Assembly (NCBI GenBank): GCA_026225945.1
Contig: JAMJFZ010004031.1
Location: 6,102,001-6,166,000, forward strand
Length of the DNA: 64,000 bases
Direction of reading: 5' to 3'
From: Cricetomys ansorgei
Lineage: Eukaryota > Chordata > Mammalia > Rodentia > Nesomyidae
The notes beneath the pieces were generated by a model. That model had not been told where the DNA came from. It saw only the letters and a list, made by a program, of their open reading frames with translations, and made no database searches. A program made the translations under genes and the position numbers. Positions 12,272 through 24,394 of the stretch are shown here, one piece after another (the stretch's first letter is position 1; every line of letters starts with the position of its first letter).

Positions 12272-12385
12272 CCAGCTCTGTGCATCTGATAGACAATGGA
12301 CCAGCTCTGTGCATCTAATGGACAATGGACCAGCTGTGTGCATATAATGGACAATGGACCAGCTCTGTGCATCTAATGGACAAAG
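12272..12385 (+). repeat. 29-bp minisatellite, four units
   Basis: Units begin with CCAGCTCTGTGCATCTAATG or a close variant at 12272, 12301, 12330 and 12359, an exact period of 29 bases. The last unit is shortened. It starts 225 bp after the donor of the 141-bp exon. Confidence 0.93.
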
Positions 12386-13499
12386 GCGTTCGGGTGCAGT
12401 GATTCCCCAGCATCCGCAACTAAGTTACAAGTGACCGCCAAGTGCAGTCCACGTTTTGTTTACCCAGCATGGGGCAGACTCCTCTCCCTGTAGTCAAGGC
12501 AATGCAGCTCATCCCTCAGAGGAGAGCAGGAAGCAAGCAAGGAACTGGAGCTAAGTCCCCCCAGCTCCTGGCCAGGCTGTCCCTGAGCCCACTTAGCTGG
12601 GCTGTGCTCTGCAGTCCACAGTCTCCCGGGGACTCAAGGAAGTGTGCCTCACCTCAACTCAGAGTCCTATCGCTCTCCAAAATGTAGGAGCATGGGGGTT
12701 CGGGCCTGGCACATTTTGGGGATTCGGGGCCAGTTTTTAGGTTTGGTCCAACCCTTGGGACTGTTTGGGAGAAATCAACTGAAAAACAAACAAAAAACCA
12801 AAACCCACAATAATATTGAAAATAATGGTTATTATCAACCGAAGTAAGTTCTTCAAAGTTAAATGTGTAAACTTTCAATAATTACTTAATATTTTTGCTG
12901 AGAACTCACTTGAAAGACCAAAAATTGCCTAGCAATTAAGAGCCACTTTAATATCTCAGAGTATGGTATTTTACTATATCGGACTTAGAAAAGATACTGT
13001 CTTTGCTTTAAGGTTGTTTTACTCAAAGACTGAGAATCTGAGATTAAAATGGAAATGAGTATTGTAAATTTTGCATAGATTGTTTAGAATGTATAGATAC
13101 ATACATATGAAACCTGACAGCATGAGTTTTAGTTCTGAAAATTCATACAGAAATACGAACATGTATGAATAGCCATAAAGCTTACTGAAAGGCAACAAAG
13201 AGGAACAGTGGGTGAGATTCTGCCTGAAAAGCTATTTAAATGCACTGGAAACACAGATTAACTCCTTGTTTAAAAAAATAGCTAATCAAGGGGCAAACCA
13301 AAAGGGAAAAAGATTTGTATAAAGGTGATTGACCAAGTCCCCTCTCATTGCTCTACCCGACGCCAAAGACACCCTGGCAAAAAGTCTCAGGGGAGGAATT
13401 ATATCAAATACAGAAAGAAATGGCTAAATTCTGGATTTTAAGCTCCCAAATGGAGCTTAAAATTTTGTAGCTGTGTTATTCTAAAGCACTAAAGCTCAG

Positions 13500-13710
13500 G
13501 CAGAGGAGAATGCTCAGTTAGTAGAGTGCTTCCCTTGCAAGCATGCGCACCTGAGTCTGATCTGTAGGACAAAAAGGCTAGCCTGCACCTGTCATCTCAG
13601 CACCAGGGAGGTGGAGGGGTGGATCCCTAGGGTCCACTGACCAGCCAGCCTATTTGGCAAGCTCCCGGCCAGTGAGAGATCCTGTCTCAAAAAAAAAAAA
13701 AAAAAAGAAC
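13500..13710 (+). repeat. B3-type SINE (B2 superfamily), sense
   Basis: A tRNA-like head (GCTCAGTTAGTAGAGTGCTT), a CACCTGTCATCTCAGCACC core, a GACCAGCCAGCC stretch, and GTGAGAGATCCTGTCTC followed by an 18-A run match the B3/B4 class of rodent SINEs. Confidence 0.75.
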
Positions 13711-13742
13711 AACACCTGATACTATCCTTACTTCACATACAG

Positions 13743-13743
<1 letters not shown>

Positions 13744-13782
<39 letters not shown>
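13744..13782 (+). repeat. (CA)n microsatellite at the end of the B3-type SINE
   Basis: About 19 AC units follow the SINE tail, with further impure CA and CATG stretches to about 13830. B3 elements often end in such CA-rich sequence. Confidence 0.92.
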
Positions 13783-13784
<2 letters not shown>

Positions 13785-14021
13785 ACACACACATGCTTAC
13801 ACACAGGCCAATGTGTATGCACACATGCAAACAAAGAACAATACTAGCAAAACACTAAAATTTTTCATTTGGAAGAGCCAGGATTTTTTTTAAAGACTAA
13901 ATGAATCATAACTAAAAGTAATGAAAAAAGCAAAGACTAGAAAAAAAAACCAAAAACCCAGCCCTAGAAGACACTAGTCTTGAGTCAATCAGGCTTGGAG
14001 AGCAATGTGGGTGGTATAGCG

Positions 14022-14127
14022 GGTCTTCCTCACGCTGTCCCCAGGCTTGGAACTTCCTCACGCTGTCCCCAGCCTCGGTCTTCCTCACACTGTACCCCGG
14101 CTTGGGTCTTCCTCCCACTGTCCCCAG
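14022..14127 (+). repeat. 27-28-bp minisatellite, four units
   Basis: GGTCTTCCTCACGCTGTCCC-type units begin at 14022, 14049, 14077 and 14105 (periods 27, 28, 28). The last unit is partial. Units differ by a few substitutions. Confidence 0.9.
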
Positions 14128-15219
14128 ACTACTTAAGTCTCCAAGCATTAGTGGTAATGAAGAGGGTCATAGAGATGGAGGCTCAAAGTCTCTCCAGGCA
14201 CATGGCAAGGATAGAGAGGAGAGATGTTGGCATTGGTGGGAGCCCAGGGACAGTGGATGTGTCTAAGAGGTTTTCTAAAACCTCTGAGAAGCACAAAAGA
14301 CAAATGTCCATTTTCTCCGTGCCTAATAGAAACTCCCAGATGGAAGCCTGGTGTCTGAAGAAGGCTCCCGGTGAGGCTGGCAGAGGTGGGGCACCGGATC
14401 CTCCACTGCGGGAGTGGGGAGACTGCGCTGAGGCCAGAGAAGTGTCACACTCTTGGCAAGGAAGAAATCTAGAGTTTAAATCTGAAGCTTCTGAGGAAGC
14501 CTGATGTGGCTGCACTTCACTGTGGCATTCTCTTTTGTCTTCTGTTAAAAGGAGCAGAGTTGAGGCTTGCGAAGAGATGTAGTTGAGTTATGGAAAAAAA
14601 TACGCTGCTCTTTGTACAGTTGTCTCTGTGGCCTTGACAGCCTGTGATGAATGTACAAACTCCATTGTCTAGTTAATCATTCATCCTTCACTTGATTTAC
14701 TTAGGTGACAAAGGAACCCTTTGTCAACGAGGTGAGAGAACGGTGGGCTCTTCCTTAGGTGCTGCCAATTTGGGGGAAAAATACAAAAAGTTAAATTTCT
14801 AGTTTAAACATGTTTTAATTGTATAAGCTAGAATACATCATCTCTTGTAACCTTTTAAATAAATGCAGGCATATTTAAACTCAATCCAGGAGGGAACGAA
14901 CACGTTGTTGCAAATGGATCTCAGAGGCATTTGAAAAGACAGAATAAGATTTTGAGGTTATAACCAAGTTTGCTAGGGACAAATCAAGGCCACAAACCGT
15001 GGGCTGCGAGGTTGAGGTTGTCTTTTACCTTGGAGAGAAATTGGTCATATCTCTGTGAGAGAAAAAGTCAGTTCACTAAAGCTGAAAGCTTCTATCAGTA
15101 GTTGCCAGTGAGTAGAACTGAGTTGATTTCCTGAGTCACGAGCTGGCAGTTTTTTTTCTATAATATCTTAAGTTTTCCAGGTTATACAGTCACTGGTAAA
15201 CTTACTCAACTCTACTACC

Positions 15220-15345
15220 ATAGCATGAAAGCAGTTGTAACAATAAATTAGACTGTGTGTGTGGCTGTGTGCCAGTAAAACTTGATTTACAAAAACAAGC
15301 AGTAATTTAGATTTGGCTTGCACAAGGTAGACTTGTGTCTTAGAC
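15220..15345 (+). mobile_element. MER5A-like hAT remnant
   Basis: GGCTGTGTGCCAGTAAAACT, TGATTTACAAAAACAAGCAG and a TTTAGATTTGGCTTGCAC stretch follow the end of MER5A-type elements (ATAAAACTTTATTTACAAAA and onward). One half only. Confidence 0.6.
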
Positions 15346-15559
15346 AGTCCTGCCCCCACAATTAATAAAAACTAGCATACAATAAGGAGCATCGGATGTC
15401 TGCAAAGATGCCATAAATGGATGTGAAAGCCTAACAGCAGACACAGAGTACAGGCCAAAAACATTGATAAAGCTCTTTCATGAAATGAGATTAAAGATAA
15501 TGCAATCTCGGTGGAAAATAAGTGTTCAGGAAGGAACTGCAGAGAAGTAAGAAATGTAC

Positions 15560-15770
15560 GAGAAGGAAGAGTAAGAGGAGAAGGAGGAGAGGAAGAAGAG
15601 GATATGAGGGGGAGACAAAATGGAAGGAGAAGAGGAGGAGAATCTGAGAAGAGGAAAAGAGGAAGGAGAGGGGGAGGAGAAGGGGCAGGAGAGGAGAAAG
15701 AGGAGATGAGGAGGAGAAGGGGAAGGAGAGGAGGAGAAGAGGGAGAAGAAGAGGGAGAGGTGGAGACAGA
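15560..15770 (+). repeat. GGA/GAA purine-rich tract
   Basis: Almost all A and G. The uninterrupted all-purine runs are about 15646-15685 (40 nt) and 15708-15760 (53 nt). The Arg/Glu-rich open frame on + and the Ser/Pro/Leu-rich frame on - are products of this composition. Confidence 0.9.
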
Positions 15771-16719
15771 ATGCTTCATTGGTAGAGCTTGGAAAGAAGC
15801 AGAAGAAAATGTGAAATCATACAGGAATGGATGTTACATTTTTAGAGAGCAAGAAAGAAAATAAAAGAGAGCTCTAAATGCTTTTAAGGAGCATGAAGAA
15901 CAAAATTGAAAATGAAATGGGAAAAAGTACATTGTAAAAAAGAGAGAACGATAAGAATGGAATCATAATGAAAGTTCAAAAGAAGGATAATTCGGTGTCC
16001 CTGAAGAGAACACGACAAATGGAACAGGAAAAAAGCATTCGGAATTATGAGTCTAGGACATTTTATTGAAATAAAGTCAGAGCTAGATTCACAGATTGAA
16101 AGAGAACACTATTCAGGAAAAGTCAGTTCTCACTGCTCAGCACTGAAATGCATTTGATGCTAATGGAATTTAAAGATAGGAAAAGAAATGTATCTGTGGG
16201 CATCTGGGCAAAAACTCAATGACACTTTTGAAAAAAAAAAACTTCATTCTGATGATAGACTTTTTAGTAGCATTCCCCCAGTTCTGGAAGGCAGTGGAAC
16301 AAAATCTAACCCATCCTCAGAGGGGAAATGTGGCCCTACAATGTAAAATCAAGGCAAATTCATATTCAATTATTTAATCACAAGTGGCGAATGCTTTCAA
16401 ATATGCAAGGAAGTGTAATTCTGAAAGCCTGGAAAACGTGGGCACTTGGAATCTCCCCACACAAGGGATGAATGTTGCTGGGATAAGTAAGTCCAGCATT
16501 TCGTGCTGAATGTCTCTGCATGCTCAACCAAGGCTAAAACAATAAGGCCCATACTTACAGAAGCAAACGTAAACTGAATATTATCAACTCTAGCCACGGT
16601 GCTGGTTCCCCATGTCTGCTAAGTACCCCAGGGCAACAGGTGCACTTGAGAGACAGGGCAACAGGCAGTGCGCTGTGTTACACAGAAGCACACTGTATGG
16701 GGGAGGGATATGTCCCTTC

Positions 16720-17068
16720 TGTGCTTTGAGTGTGAGATGTCCCCCGTAGGCTCACAGGCTTGAGCATACGGTCCTCTGCTACTAGCACCATTTGGGAAGG
16801 CTGAGGAAGCCTGAGGAAGTAGAGCCTTCCTGGAGGAAGCTGGTCACTGAAAGCAGCTCTTTATAGTCCAGCTCCACTTCCTGTTCACTCTTTGCTTCCT
16901 GTGACGCGTTGGCATCTCTCCTGCCACCGTGACTTCTCTGTGCTGCTGGGTCTTCCCCACCACGGTGGACTGTGACCCCTCACACGTTAAGCCAAAATAA
17001 ACTCTTCTTTACTTACGTTGCTTCTTGTCTGGAATTTTGTCACAGCAACAAAAAGAAGTCACCAGAAC
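16720..17068 (+). mobile_element. Solitary LTR-like repeat (MaLR type), sense
   Basis: Begins around TTTGAGTGTGAGATGTCCCC, includes CCACTTCCTGTTC and GTGGACTGTGACCCC, then GTTAAGCCAAAATAAACTC (an AATAAA signal), and ends TTTTGTCACAGCAACAAAAA. This order is typical of rodent MaLR-like LTRs; I do not fix the subfamily. Confidence 0.7.
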
Positions 17069-19173
17069 AGACCCTCTTCTACTAAGTGATATCAAGCTTA
17101 GTATTTGGCTGGTAAGAGATACCTCTATGTTATCTCTTAAGTTTGTTCCCTGCAAATCAATTCTGAGAAGCGATCTGGGTAAAGAGAGGCTGGTGCCTGG
17201 CAGTCTTGATACACACAAGACTGTACACTCCAGGCTTGTATGCAGAGAGTTTTTCAATGGGTGCCTTTGACTTTGTGTGTTACTGTAATTTTAAGTGTCA
17301 AGTTAATCTGTCTCTCTTTTTGTTTGTGTCTTAAGGTTTTGTTATAATCTTTGTATTCAGGTACAACAGTGATACACACACATACACACTCTATCTGTTA
17401 CTGTTGGTCTTTTATGCCTACCTGATATTGATTGATTTTAAGGCTGAGTCCTAGTATATAGCTCAGGTTGGCCTCAAATTTATGATCCTGTCTTAACATC
17501 CCCATAGAATTGATGTGTGTGAGTGTGGGTGTGTGTGTAAAGGCTTGTCTCGAAACTATTTCCCCCTACTCTGTATGCACATCTGTGCTATAGTAAGTAC
17601 CTTTGTAGATCTAGCTCTGTTCCTGAGCTCACTGCTTTGTTCTTTGGGGCTACTTGTCTATCTCTAGGGCACAATCACACAGTCTTGATTTTGACAATTT
17701 TACAGCTGTTTGGTAATGAATTGGCTAAGTCTTCTATATTGTCCAATTTTAAAATTGTTAGCTCAGTGTATCTCAGGAAAGGAAGAGGAAACTTCTCTCC
17801 ACACACCTACCCTTTGTCACAGAGGGAAGTCTCCTAAAGGCTTTCTCTGATGGCTTTCCTCACTGCCCACTGGTCAAGAATGAGGTATATCAAATTGTTT
17901 CTCTCCTCATTGACTTCATTCTCCCCCTATTATTTTTGGATGCAGGTGTGTTCAAATCTCTCACCTAGCTGAGATTTATCAAGGTCTCCTAGTTCAATGA
18001 TGTAGGTAATTGTCTGGATTGGTTGTGTGCTTTTGAACTTGGGATGGGAGTTCATTCCTCCTGGGGAGTGCTTCTGTTTGTATCGGTACCACTATTTTCC
18101 TTCTTTCTCCCCTGTTCTCTTCCTTCCATGTCTAGAAATTTTCTCAGCTTCCTGGGTCCCATTAAGATGAGTACTTATGATGCTGACTCAAGTATCCTAT
18201 AGAGAAAGAGGTAGCTGGGTTCAGCGGGGAGGGACTGGGCCACCTGTCTAACACTCCTGGTCCTCAGTCCCCTTGTGGAGCGCACATGCACCTGTCTCAG
18301 CCTATTCTGGACACAGGCTGGACAAATCCTTTGGGAGTTGTCTTTAGAGATCTTTTCTCCGCCGCCCCGCCCCCTGCCCCAGCCCCTTCCCTTCTTTATT
18401 CTTTTTACCTCTAGATGTCTTTCTGGCTTCGGCTTTTCATATTTTATGACTCTTGTTCTGTTTGGGGCAATATCAGATGCAACAGTATGAGCTCGACATA
18501 CTATCTCTTTGAGCATTCTGCATACGACTTGACACTTAAAAAAAAAAAAAGGCAGGAAATAGTCCCTTAGGATTAAGAAAAAAAAATAGTTCCTTCTCCA
18601 AAAGCAACTTCTGCCTCTACTTTACTGGTACAATTCCTGAGAACAAAAATTAAATTGATCAGTTCTCTGTGTTTACGAAGCTGGCTATGGAGTGTTTGAT
18701 ATCTCATAGCTTCTCTACATCCGAGGGGGATAGGAGAATGCTGTAGAAGCTTTGGTTTGTAAAGATTTTGCTTGGAGTCTGCAGCCATAGTGTTTGGGCA
18801 CTCCAGTGTAAACTGATAAGTTTACTCAGTACAAAAATAGAAACGATGAACGTCTTTCTAGATAGTATCATGCCAAAATTAATATCTCACTCTTTTTGCT
18901 CCTCTTAAGTGTTTCCGGCAGTTGATTTTAAGTGGTTTTGTCAATGGCTTTTCCTATCAGAAAACAAAAGGAAACCCTTAGCTGGATGCTGCTGTCAACA
19001 TCTGAAAATACTTAGTCCTTTGAAGTGAATAGAGTCTGGTTAGCGATATTCCATTCCATGAACCTGTCTAAACAATCCCTGCCGCTTCTCTTAGCTCCTT
19101 TCCAGCTCATTCACTTACTATTGTCTCTGTGTCTTTTAAAGCCTGGACAAGGAACTCAAATGTAGAAATTGCG

Positions 19174-19500
19174 GTCTTAGGTCCTAAGGCAGCATCTCGG
19201 CTTTGCTGTTTCCCCGTGTTCTCTCTGTACTTGTCATCCCGAGGGCTGGCAGCTGTGTCCTCGTCCAGCATGCTAACAGGTACACCAGAGCGAAGCCTGT
19301 GACCTCAGGGCCACTTCCGGGGGCTCGTTTACTAAATGTAGCAGAGCTAGCCACGCGTGCCGGATTTCTGACGTAAGTCCTAACTTCTTGGCCTCTGTGT
19401 GTGCAAACATGCGGTGAAGTCGGTGGCTGGGTGACAGCCCCATGTCCGACATCTGAGGGGAAGTGGCGGCGGCGAGTGTCGTCCAATTGTTCGGAACCCG
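19174..19500. promoter_or_regulatory. Small CpG-rich block (possible intragenic promoter or enhancer)
   Basis: By hand count about 20 CpG dinucleotides fall in about 327 bp that is roughly 55% GC, while the surrounding intron is CpG-poor. The block includes a GGCGGCGGCGAG stretch and a CRE-like TGACGTAA (19369-19376). I see no TATA box and recognise no repeat in it. It lies about 10 kb upstream of the 65-bp exon. Function is inference only. Confidence 0.4.
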
Positions 19501-20198
19501 CTGTGATTGCACCCTCTCCTTCCTAAGAGGGTTATAAACACTGCTTCAGATCTCCTTTTCCATTTCCATCTTTCTTTCTTTAATTTTCCTTCTACAAGGG
19601 CGCCAACCTAAATTCTGGGGGTTTTTTTTCAAATGTTTTGTGGAATACAAAATGAAAGATATATATTTAAACTATCTATTACCACTTACATGAGCATTTG
19701 TCTCTATTCATGCACATATATTCAATCTCTAATATTAATGCATCACAATATATATTTGTATATTAACTTTCCTTATTAGGAATCAAACATGCATTCTTTT
19801 GAACTATAAACCACTTTAACTCACTTAGTTAATAAGTATCCATTAATATATTAACTCAGCTCACTCACTGATCATTACTGAGCTTAAATCCCTGCTGCCC
19901 ATCTCTGCTATATCCTGTCCCGAGTTTCCCTACCTATGGGTTTTTCTGTAGCCATTAGTAGACTCATCAACATGTTGTAGCTTATATTGCAAACCACAGA
20001 GCAGTTTCTAGGCCTTTCTTCACCTTCTGTATTCATACATCTCCATGCTCTGTGGTGTGTGTTCTCATACACAACATCGTTTCTAGTTCCTCTTGCCTAA
20101 TCGCTAATCTCTCACCTGGGATTGTCTCCTGATTCCTACCTTTGCTTGCAAACAAGGAATTCTCTTCAAACAATTATTTTAATTAAATTAATTAATTT

Positions 20199-20345
20199 GG
20201 TTTTTTGAGACAAAGTTTCTCTGTTGTAACTCTGGCTGTCCTGGAACTCATTCTGTAGACCAGGCTGGCCTCAAACTCACAGCTATCTGCCTGTCTCTAC
20301 CTTCCGAGTGCTAGGATTAAAGGCGTGTACCACCACCATCTGGCT
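20199..20345 (-). repeat. B1 SINE, antisense
   Basis: GGTTTTTTGAGACAAAGTTT, CTGGCTGTCCTGGAACTCAT, GACCAGGCTGGCCTCAAACT and AGGATTAAAGGCGTGTACC give a full-length antisense B1. It shares the GTTGTAACTC variant with the copies at 5.8 and 36.9 kb. Confidence 0.93.
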
Positions 20346-22199
20346 CAACCAATTATTAGTACAGTCTCTACTCATGTGCTTGCTTTTCCTAAGCTTCGTT
20401 TAATTTTGTAGTTGCCTGTTGCCTAGACAAATAGTGTTCATATACTCAACATTCAAGGCTCACCACTTCTGTTTCCAGGTTAACTTTTGGTCTTCCTCTC
20501 TGGCACCAGCCTTGCTCTATCCCTTCCCTTCCTATTTACTCTATGACCAGTCTCTGTGTGTGTTTGGATCTCTACTTTGGCAAATAGGGTCCCAGAGAAA
20601 GGAAAGCACACTGAACAAGGAAGGAGATGACTCTTCAGGCTATTGCGGCAGGAAGAATGCTCATCAATGAGGAATGTCTCAAAGAAAAGGCAAGGTGCTT
20701 GAGTTTTAGAGAAATACACTGACAAGGGTTATCTGCATTATGTAAGAGATTTATGGGAGCTATGAGGTTGGAGAGTGCTCTTATTTTGGAACAAAGAATG
20801 GCAGGAAGTTCTTCTGGGCATGACCACTTCTGGAACATTAGTAGGAGATTTCTTTATCAGTACTATTTTGGGCTTAGGTCTTGAATATAATTTAACACTG
20901 GTCACATTGGCTGTTCTTTATAAACCCCCTTCCAAACCCATCTATTGTTGGTTTCCTCTCTGGCTCAGTGCCCTTGAAGATGATCTCTATAGAACATAGA
21001 CTCAGGCTGTTTTGTCCTCTGGCTGCCAGTTGAGTACCACAAACTGGGAAGATCAGGACAAAACTTTTGAAACAGAGGTGTTCCTGTGCCCCTTGTCACT
21101 CTTGGTCAGTACTAAAGGTGGCTAGGTTCTTCTATAGTCCTTCCCTACAATTCCAGCTCCTTGAGGAAACCCACAACACCACTTCCTTCTTTGCTCCATT
21201 CTCCTGTGTTGCCTCTGAATTATGAGCATTAGCTGTCTTCAGAGTGACTAGTCACTGGGTGCTTCACTATTCTTTATTGTTTAGTTTTTCAGGACATGCA
21301 CTCCCATAATTAGTTTCTTTATTGAATATGTTCCATTAAACTCCTTTGACTATCCTATTTACTTACTGCCAGAATGGACCGGTCTAGTTTCTCAGCCTGG
21401 AAACTACCTCTCTGCTTGATTTATGGCAGTGTACTCATCTCTTAGGACAATTTCACATGCCGATCTGATCACTGTCCTGCATGCTTGGGTAGCCTTTGAG
21501 CATCTATCAGGGTAGAATTAGACATCTGTAAGTTGCTTCCTGATCTGTACTGTACTATACTGTGAGTTACTTAATGACTCAAATTCTGTAGATGGAAATA
21601 TTAAATATCTCCTGTGGGTTCAGGGAACCGGAAACATTCATGGTGTGTAAGCTTGAGCCATTACAGTGGGGCCAAGTCTCTCCTGGACTGACCTGGAACA
21701 CTTGACGTCTAGGTATTTTATTGACAAAAAAGCACCACCCACCTATACAAAGGTCTTAATTGCTTAATGAATAGAACTTCCACAGTGTACCAACTCCCAA
21801 CTTCATCTGGCTGACATGATGTCTTTTTACGAGCCAGACGAGACCCTGAGCAAGATATTGACCAGGGTTTAGGCTGAGGGAGGACCTTGTAACGTTTCTG
21901 CATTGGCATTAATATAACTGGATGCTTTCAACACAAATATCTCAGTGGGCCGAGTCAATATTAGACAGTAAATGTTTCATCCATGGGCCATTGGGATGAC
22001 AATTGCTGGTGCTCCAAACTAGCATTCTTTCTGCATTTAAAGAATCCATACCCAGGAAACTGGTTCCAAAGGCCTTAATAAGGAGGTGACCTTCTGGCAG
22101 TAGCTCTGGCTACCAGATACAGCAGCGGTTCACAATTCTTATTACTGCACAGAAGTGCACGTAGCTTTGTAATATTTAAGAATAAGTTTAAATATTCCA

Positions 22200-22285
22200 C
22201 TACAAAATCCCTGCAGATTTCCAGAGCCCATCACAGCGTCTGGAGCACTAAGTACTTGATAAATGCTGACTGGGTAAAATCATAT
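22200..22285 (+). repeat. L2/MIR 3' end
   Basis: CCAGAGCCCATCACAGCGTC, GGAGCACTAAGTACTTGATA and AATGCTGACTG follow the shared L2/MIR ending (GCCTGGCACATAGTAAGTGC, then TTAATAAATG). Confidence 0.55.
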
Positions 22286-22992
22286 AATGGTAATCAACAA
22301 AAGGAAAGAATTTGTCAGGAGGGAGGGTAGCGGGTGACCACTTAATTCAGTCTTTGGTCCTTTTGAGTAGTCCTTTTATAAAAATTGAAGATTAAGACAG
22401 TTTTTAAATTGATGATAAATTAGTAGTAATTTCCTTTTTGGTGGTGGCAATATCTACTTGAGTATAGTTTTGCTTTTGAAAGTTTTTTCTAAGAGAAAAG
22501 AACAGAGAGGAACCAGACTAACTACCACTTGATAAATATCCAAATTACAAAGACTTCTCTCCATGGAGCTTTTCCAAAGAACAAGCAGGGGATATCTTGT
22601 TTACTTCAATTGGCATCTCCAGTTCTCCCTGGGGTGTCGTCACCAGGCGGATCAACAGAAGGGAGCTTAAAACCACCCGTTTGGTTTCACCGGTCTAGAA
22701 GCCACTTCTGGTACTTCCCTTAGAAAACTCTTTATTCATGTCCATGAGTATATATTTCCTTACTCGGTGTTTATTTTATACTCATATAATAAAATCAGAA
22801 TTGAATTTGTATAGCCAATTTTATAATATAAATAAAACTAAGATCCAGAAGTGACTCAAATCATGAATACAATATAAATTCTGTTCTCTTTCATTTGTAA
22901 TTTTATCTGTTTCTTTTTGGTTGTGGTTTCTGCAGCAGTGGGTATTTGAGCACAAATAATTATCTATTTGGATGGATCTCAATTTCTCTTCC

Positions 22993-23080
22993 TCTCTCTC
23001 TCTCTCTCTCCTTCTACCCTTCCCTCACGCTCTTTCTTCTTATCTCTCCCTCTGTCTCTCCTCTCCCTGCCTCCCTCCCC
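22993..23080 (+). repeat. CT-rich tract
   Basis: (TC)n units followed by impure CCCT and TCTC sequence. The next 70 bases (to about 23160) look like the worn end of an antisense B1-type SINE. Confidence 0.8.
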
Positions 23081-23504
23081 GCAGCCCTGTCTCCAGAGCC
23101 TGTCTTTGTTGCCAAGTCTCCTTAGTGCTGGCATGGTAGATGTGAACCACTAGCCATGCTCGGCTAAATTCATGATAGTTTGTATACAGAGTCATTTTAA
23201 AGCATAAAGACATGAATTTGCTATTAAAGATGCTTGTGAGAGTGAAAGAAGGCACTGTTATTGTCCCAAGATGGTATGCTTAATTAAAGAGTGGTTGTCC
23301 AGCAACAACTGGGCGTGTCCCCAGGTGTATTCCCTGCTGCTCGCCTTGATACCTAAAATTCCTATCATTGCAGTGCTACTTTAGAAGATTATATAACTCC
23401 AGGAATTCTCCTTTCTGAATTTTAGATTAATTACATCTATTTATCATTAGCCTTTAGTAATTCAGCAGGCAATAATTAATTGACCTGGTCTACAGAAGGC
23501 TCTA

Positions 23505-23712
23505 GAACAAAGACTGCCAAGCTTATTCTCGGTGAAGGTTTACCTAGTAAATATTTAGGGCTTCAAGGTCAATATAGTATCAGCTATAACTATTAAGCTC
23601 TATTGATGCAGTAAAAAAATGAACATGGCTCTGTTCTAATAAAACTTTATTTATAAAAACAGATGACAATAAGGATTTGACATATAGGCTCTCCTTTGCC
23701 TACACCTGCTCT
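23505..23712 (+). mobile_element. MER5A-like hAT element, nearly full length
   Basis: In order: AAAGACTGCCAAGCTTATTC, CTAGTAAATATTTAGGGCTT, AACATGGCTCTGTTC, TAATAAAACTTTATTTATAA and ATATAGGCTCTCCTTTGCC. These track the antisense consensus of the mammalian non-autonomous hAT-Charlie element MER5A. Confidence 0.72.
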
Positions 23713-24394
23713 AAGTGGTAGGAGACAGACAGATGAGGTTACATCCCAGGATTATGTGCTACTTCTCAATTAATTGTTCATCTTGAATACGCACAAAGGC
23801 CCACATACAAATTATGTTTCCCAGAAATTCTCTGAGGTTAATCTAGCTGTAATTTTAACTTCAAGCTACTCATAAATGGTAGACTGTATAAGGAAATTCT
23901 ATTAGTACCCCTGTGTTCCTGAATACTTGGCTTCAACTTAGATTTTTTTTTGACAGCAGTAGAGTCCAGAATGCACCAGAAACCTTCAAAGTCAGACGGC
24001 CTGGATCCAGAACAACTTCGTGTACCTTATGGGCCCAAGGCTGACGTTGCAGTGCCTCCTTGACCTTGTCTGGCCTCATCCACAGTGGTTTTGTTCAGCA
24101 GTCTCATTGCTGTACTCACTTGCTTTATTCCTCTCTTGATGGGACTCGGGACTGTTGCTCTTCTATTCTCGTATTGCTTGCCATTAGCTGTGGGCTATTG
24201 AGTGTTGGATTCCTCTTCCTTGCCATTCCAGGCTCCTTGCCCTACCCCCTCTTCTATATAACCTAGTAGCCCATAGGTTTTCATCGAGTATTCCATTTAT
24301 GAAAACGTTTCATCCACAGTTGTATATTTTTTTCCAAGGTTTAAATACTCCATCTTCTTTCTAGTCTTAATTCAATACCAAAAGAACTGAAAGC

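Noticed and set aside
12272..12385. CRISPR-like spaced repeats (also 14.0 and 59.3 kb)
   Set aside because: Units are directly adjacent with no unique spacers, in a rodent nuclear intron. Minisatellites, not CRISPR.
14183..14515. Overlapping 174-codon (+) and 110-codon (-) frames at 14.0-14.5 kb
   Set aside because: The sense frame begins in the minisatellite. No conserved domain is visible, and the GC-richer composition alone explains the lack of stops.
15372..15864. Ser/Pro/Leu-rich antisense frame and Arg/Glu-rich sense frame
   Set aside because: Both are translations of the purine-rich tract and would exist in any such low-complexity DNA.
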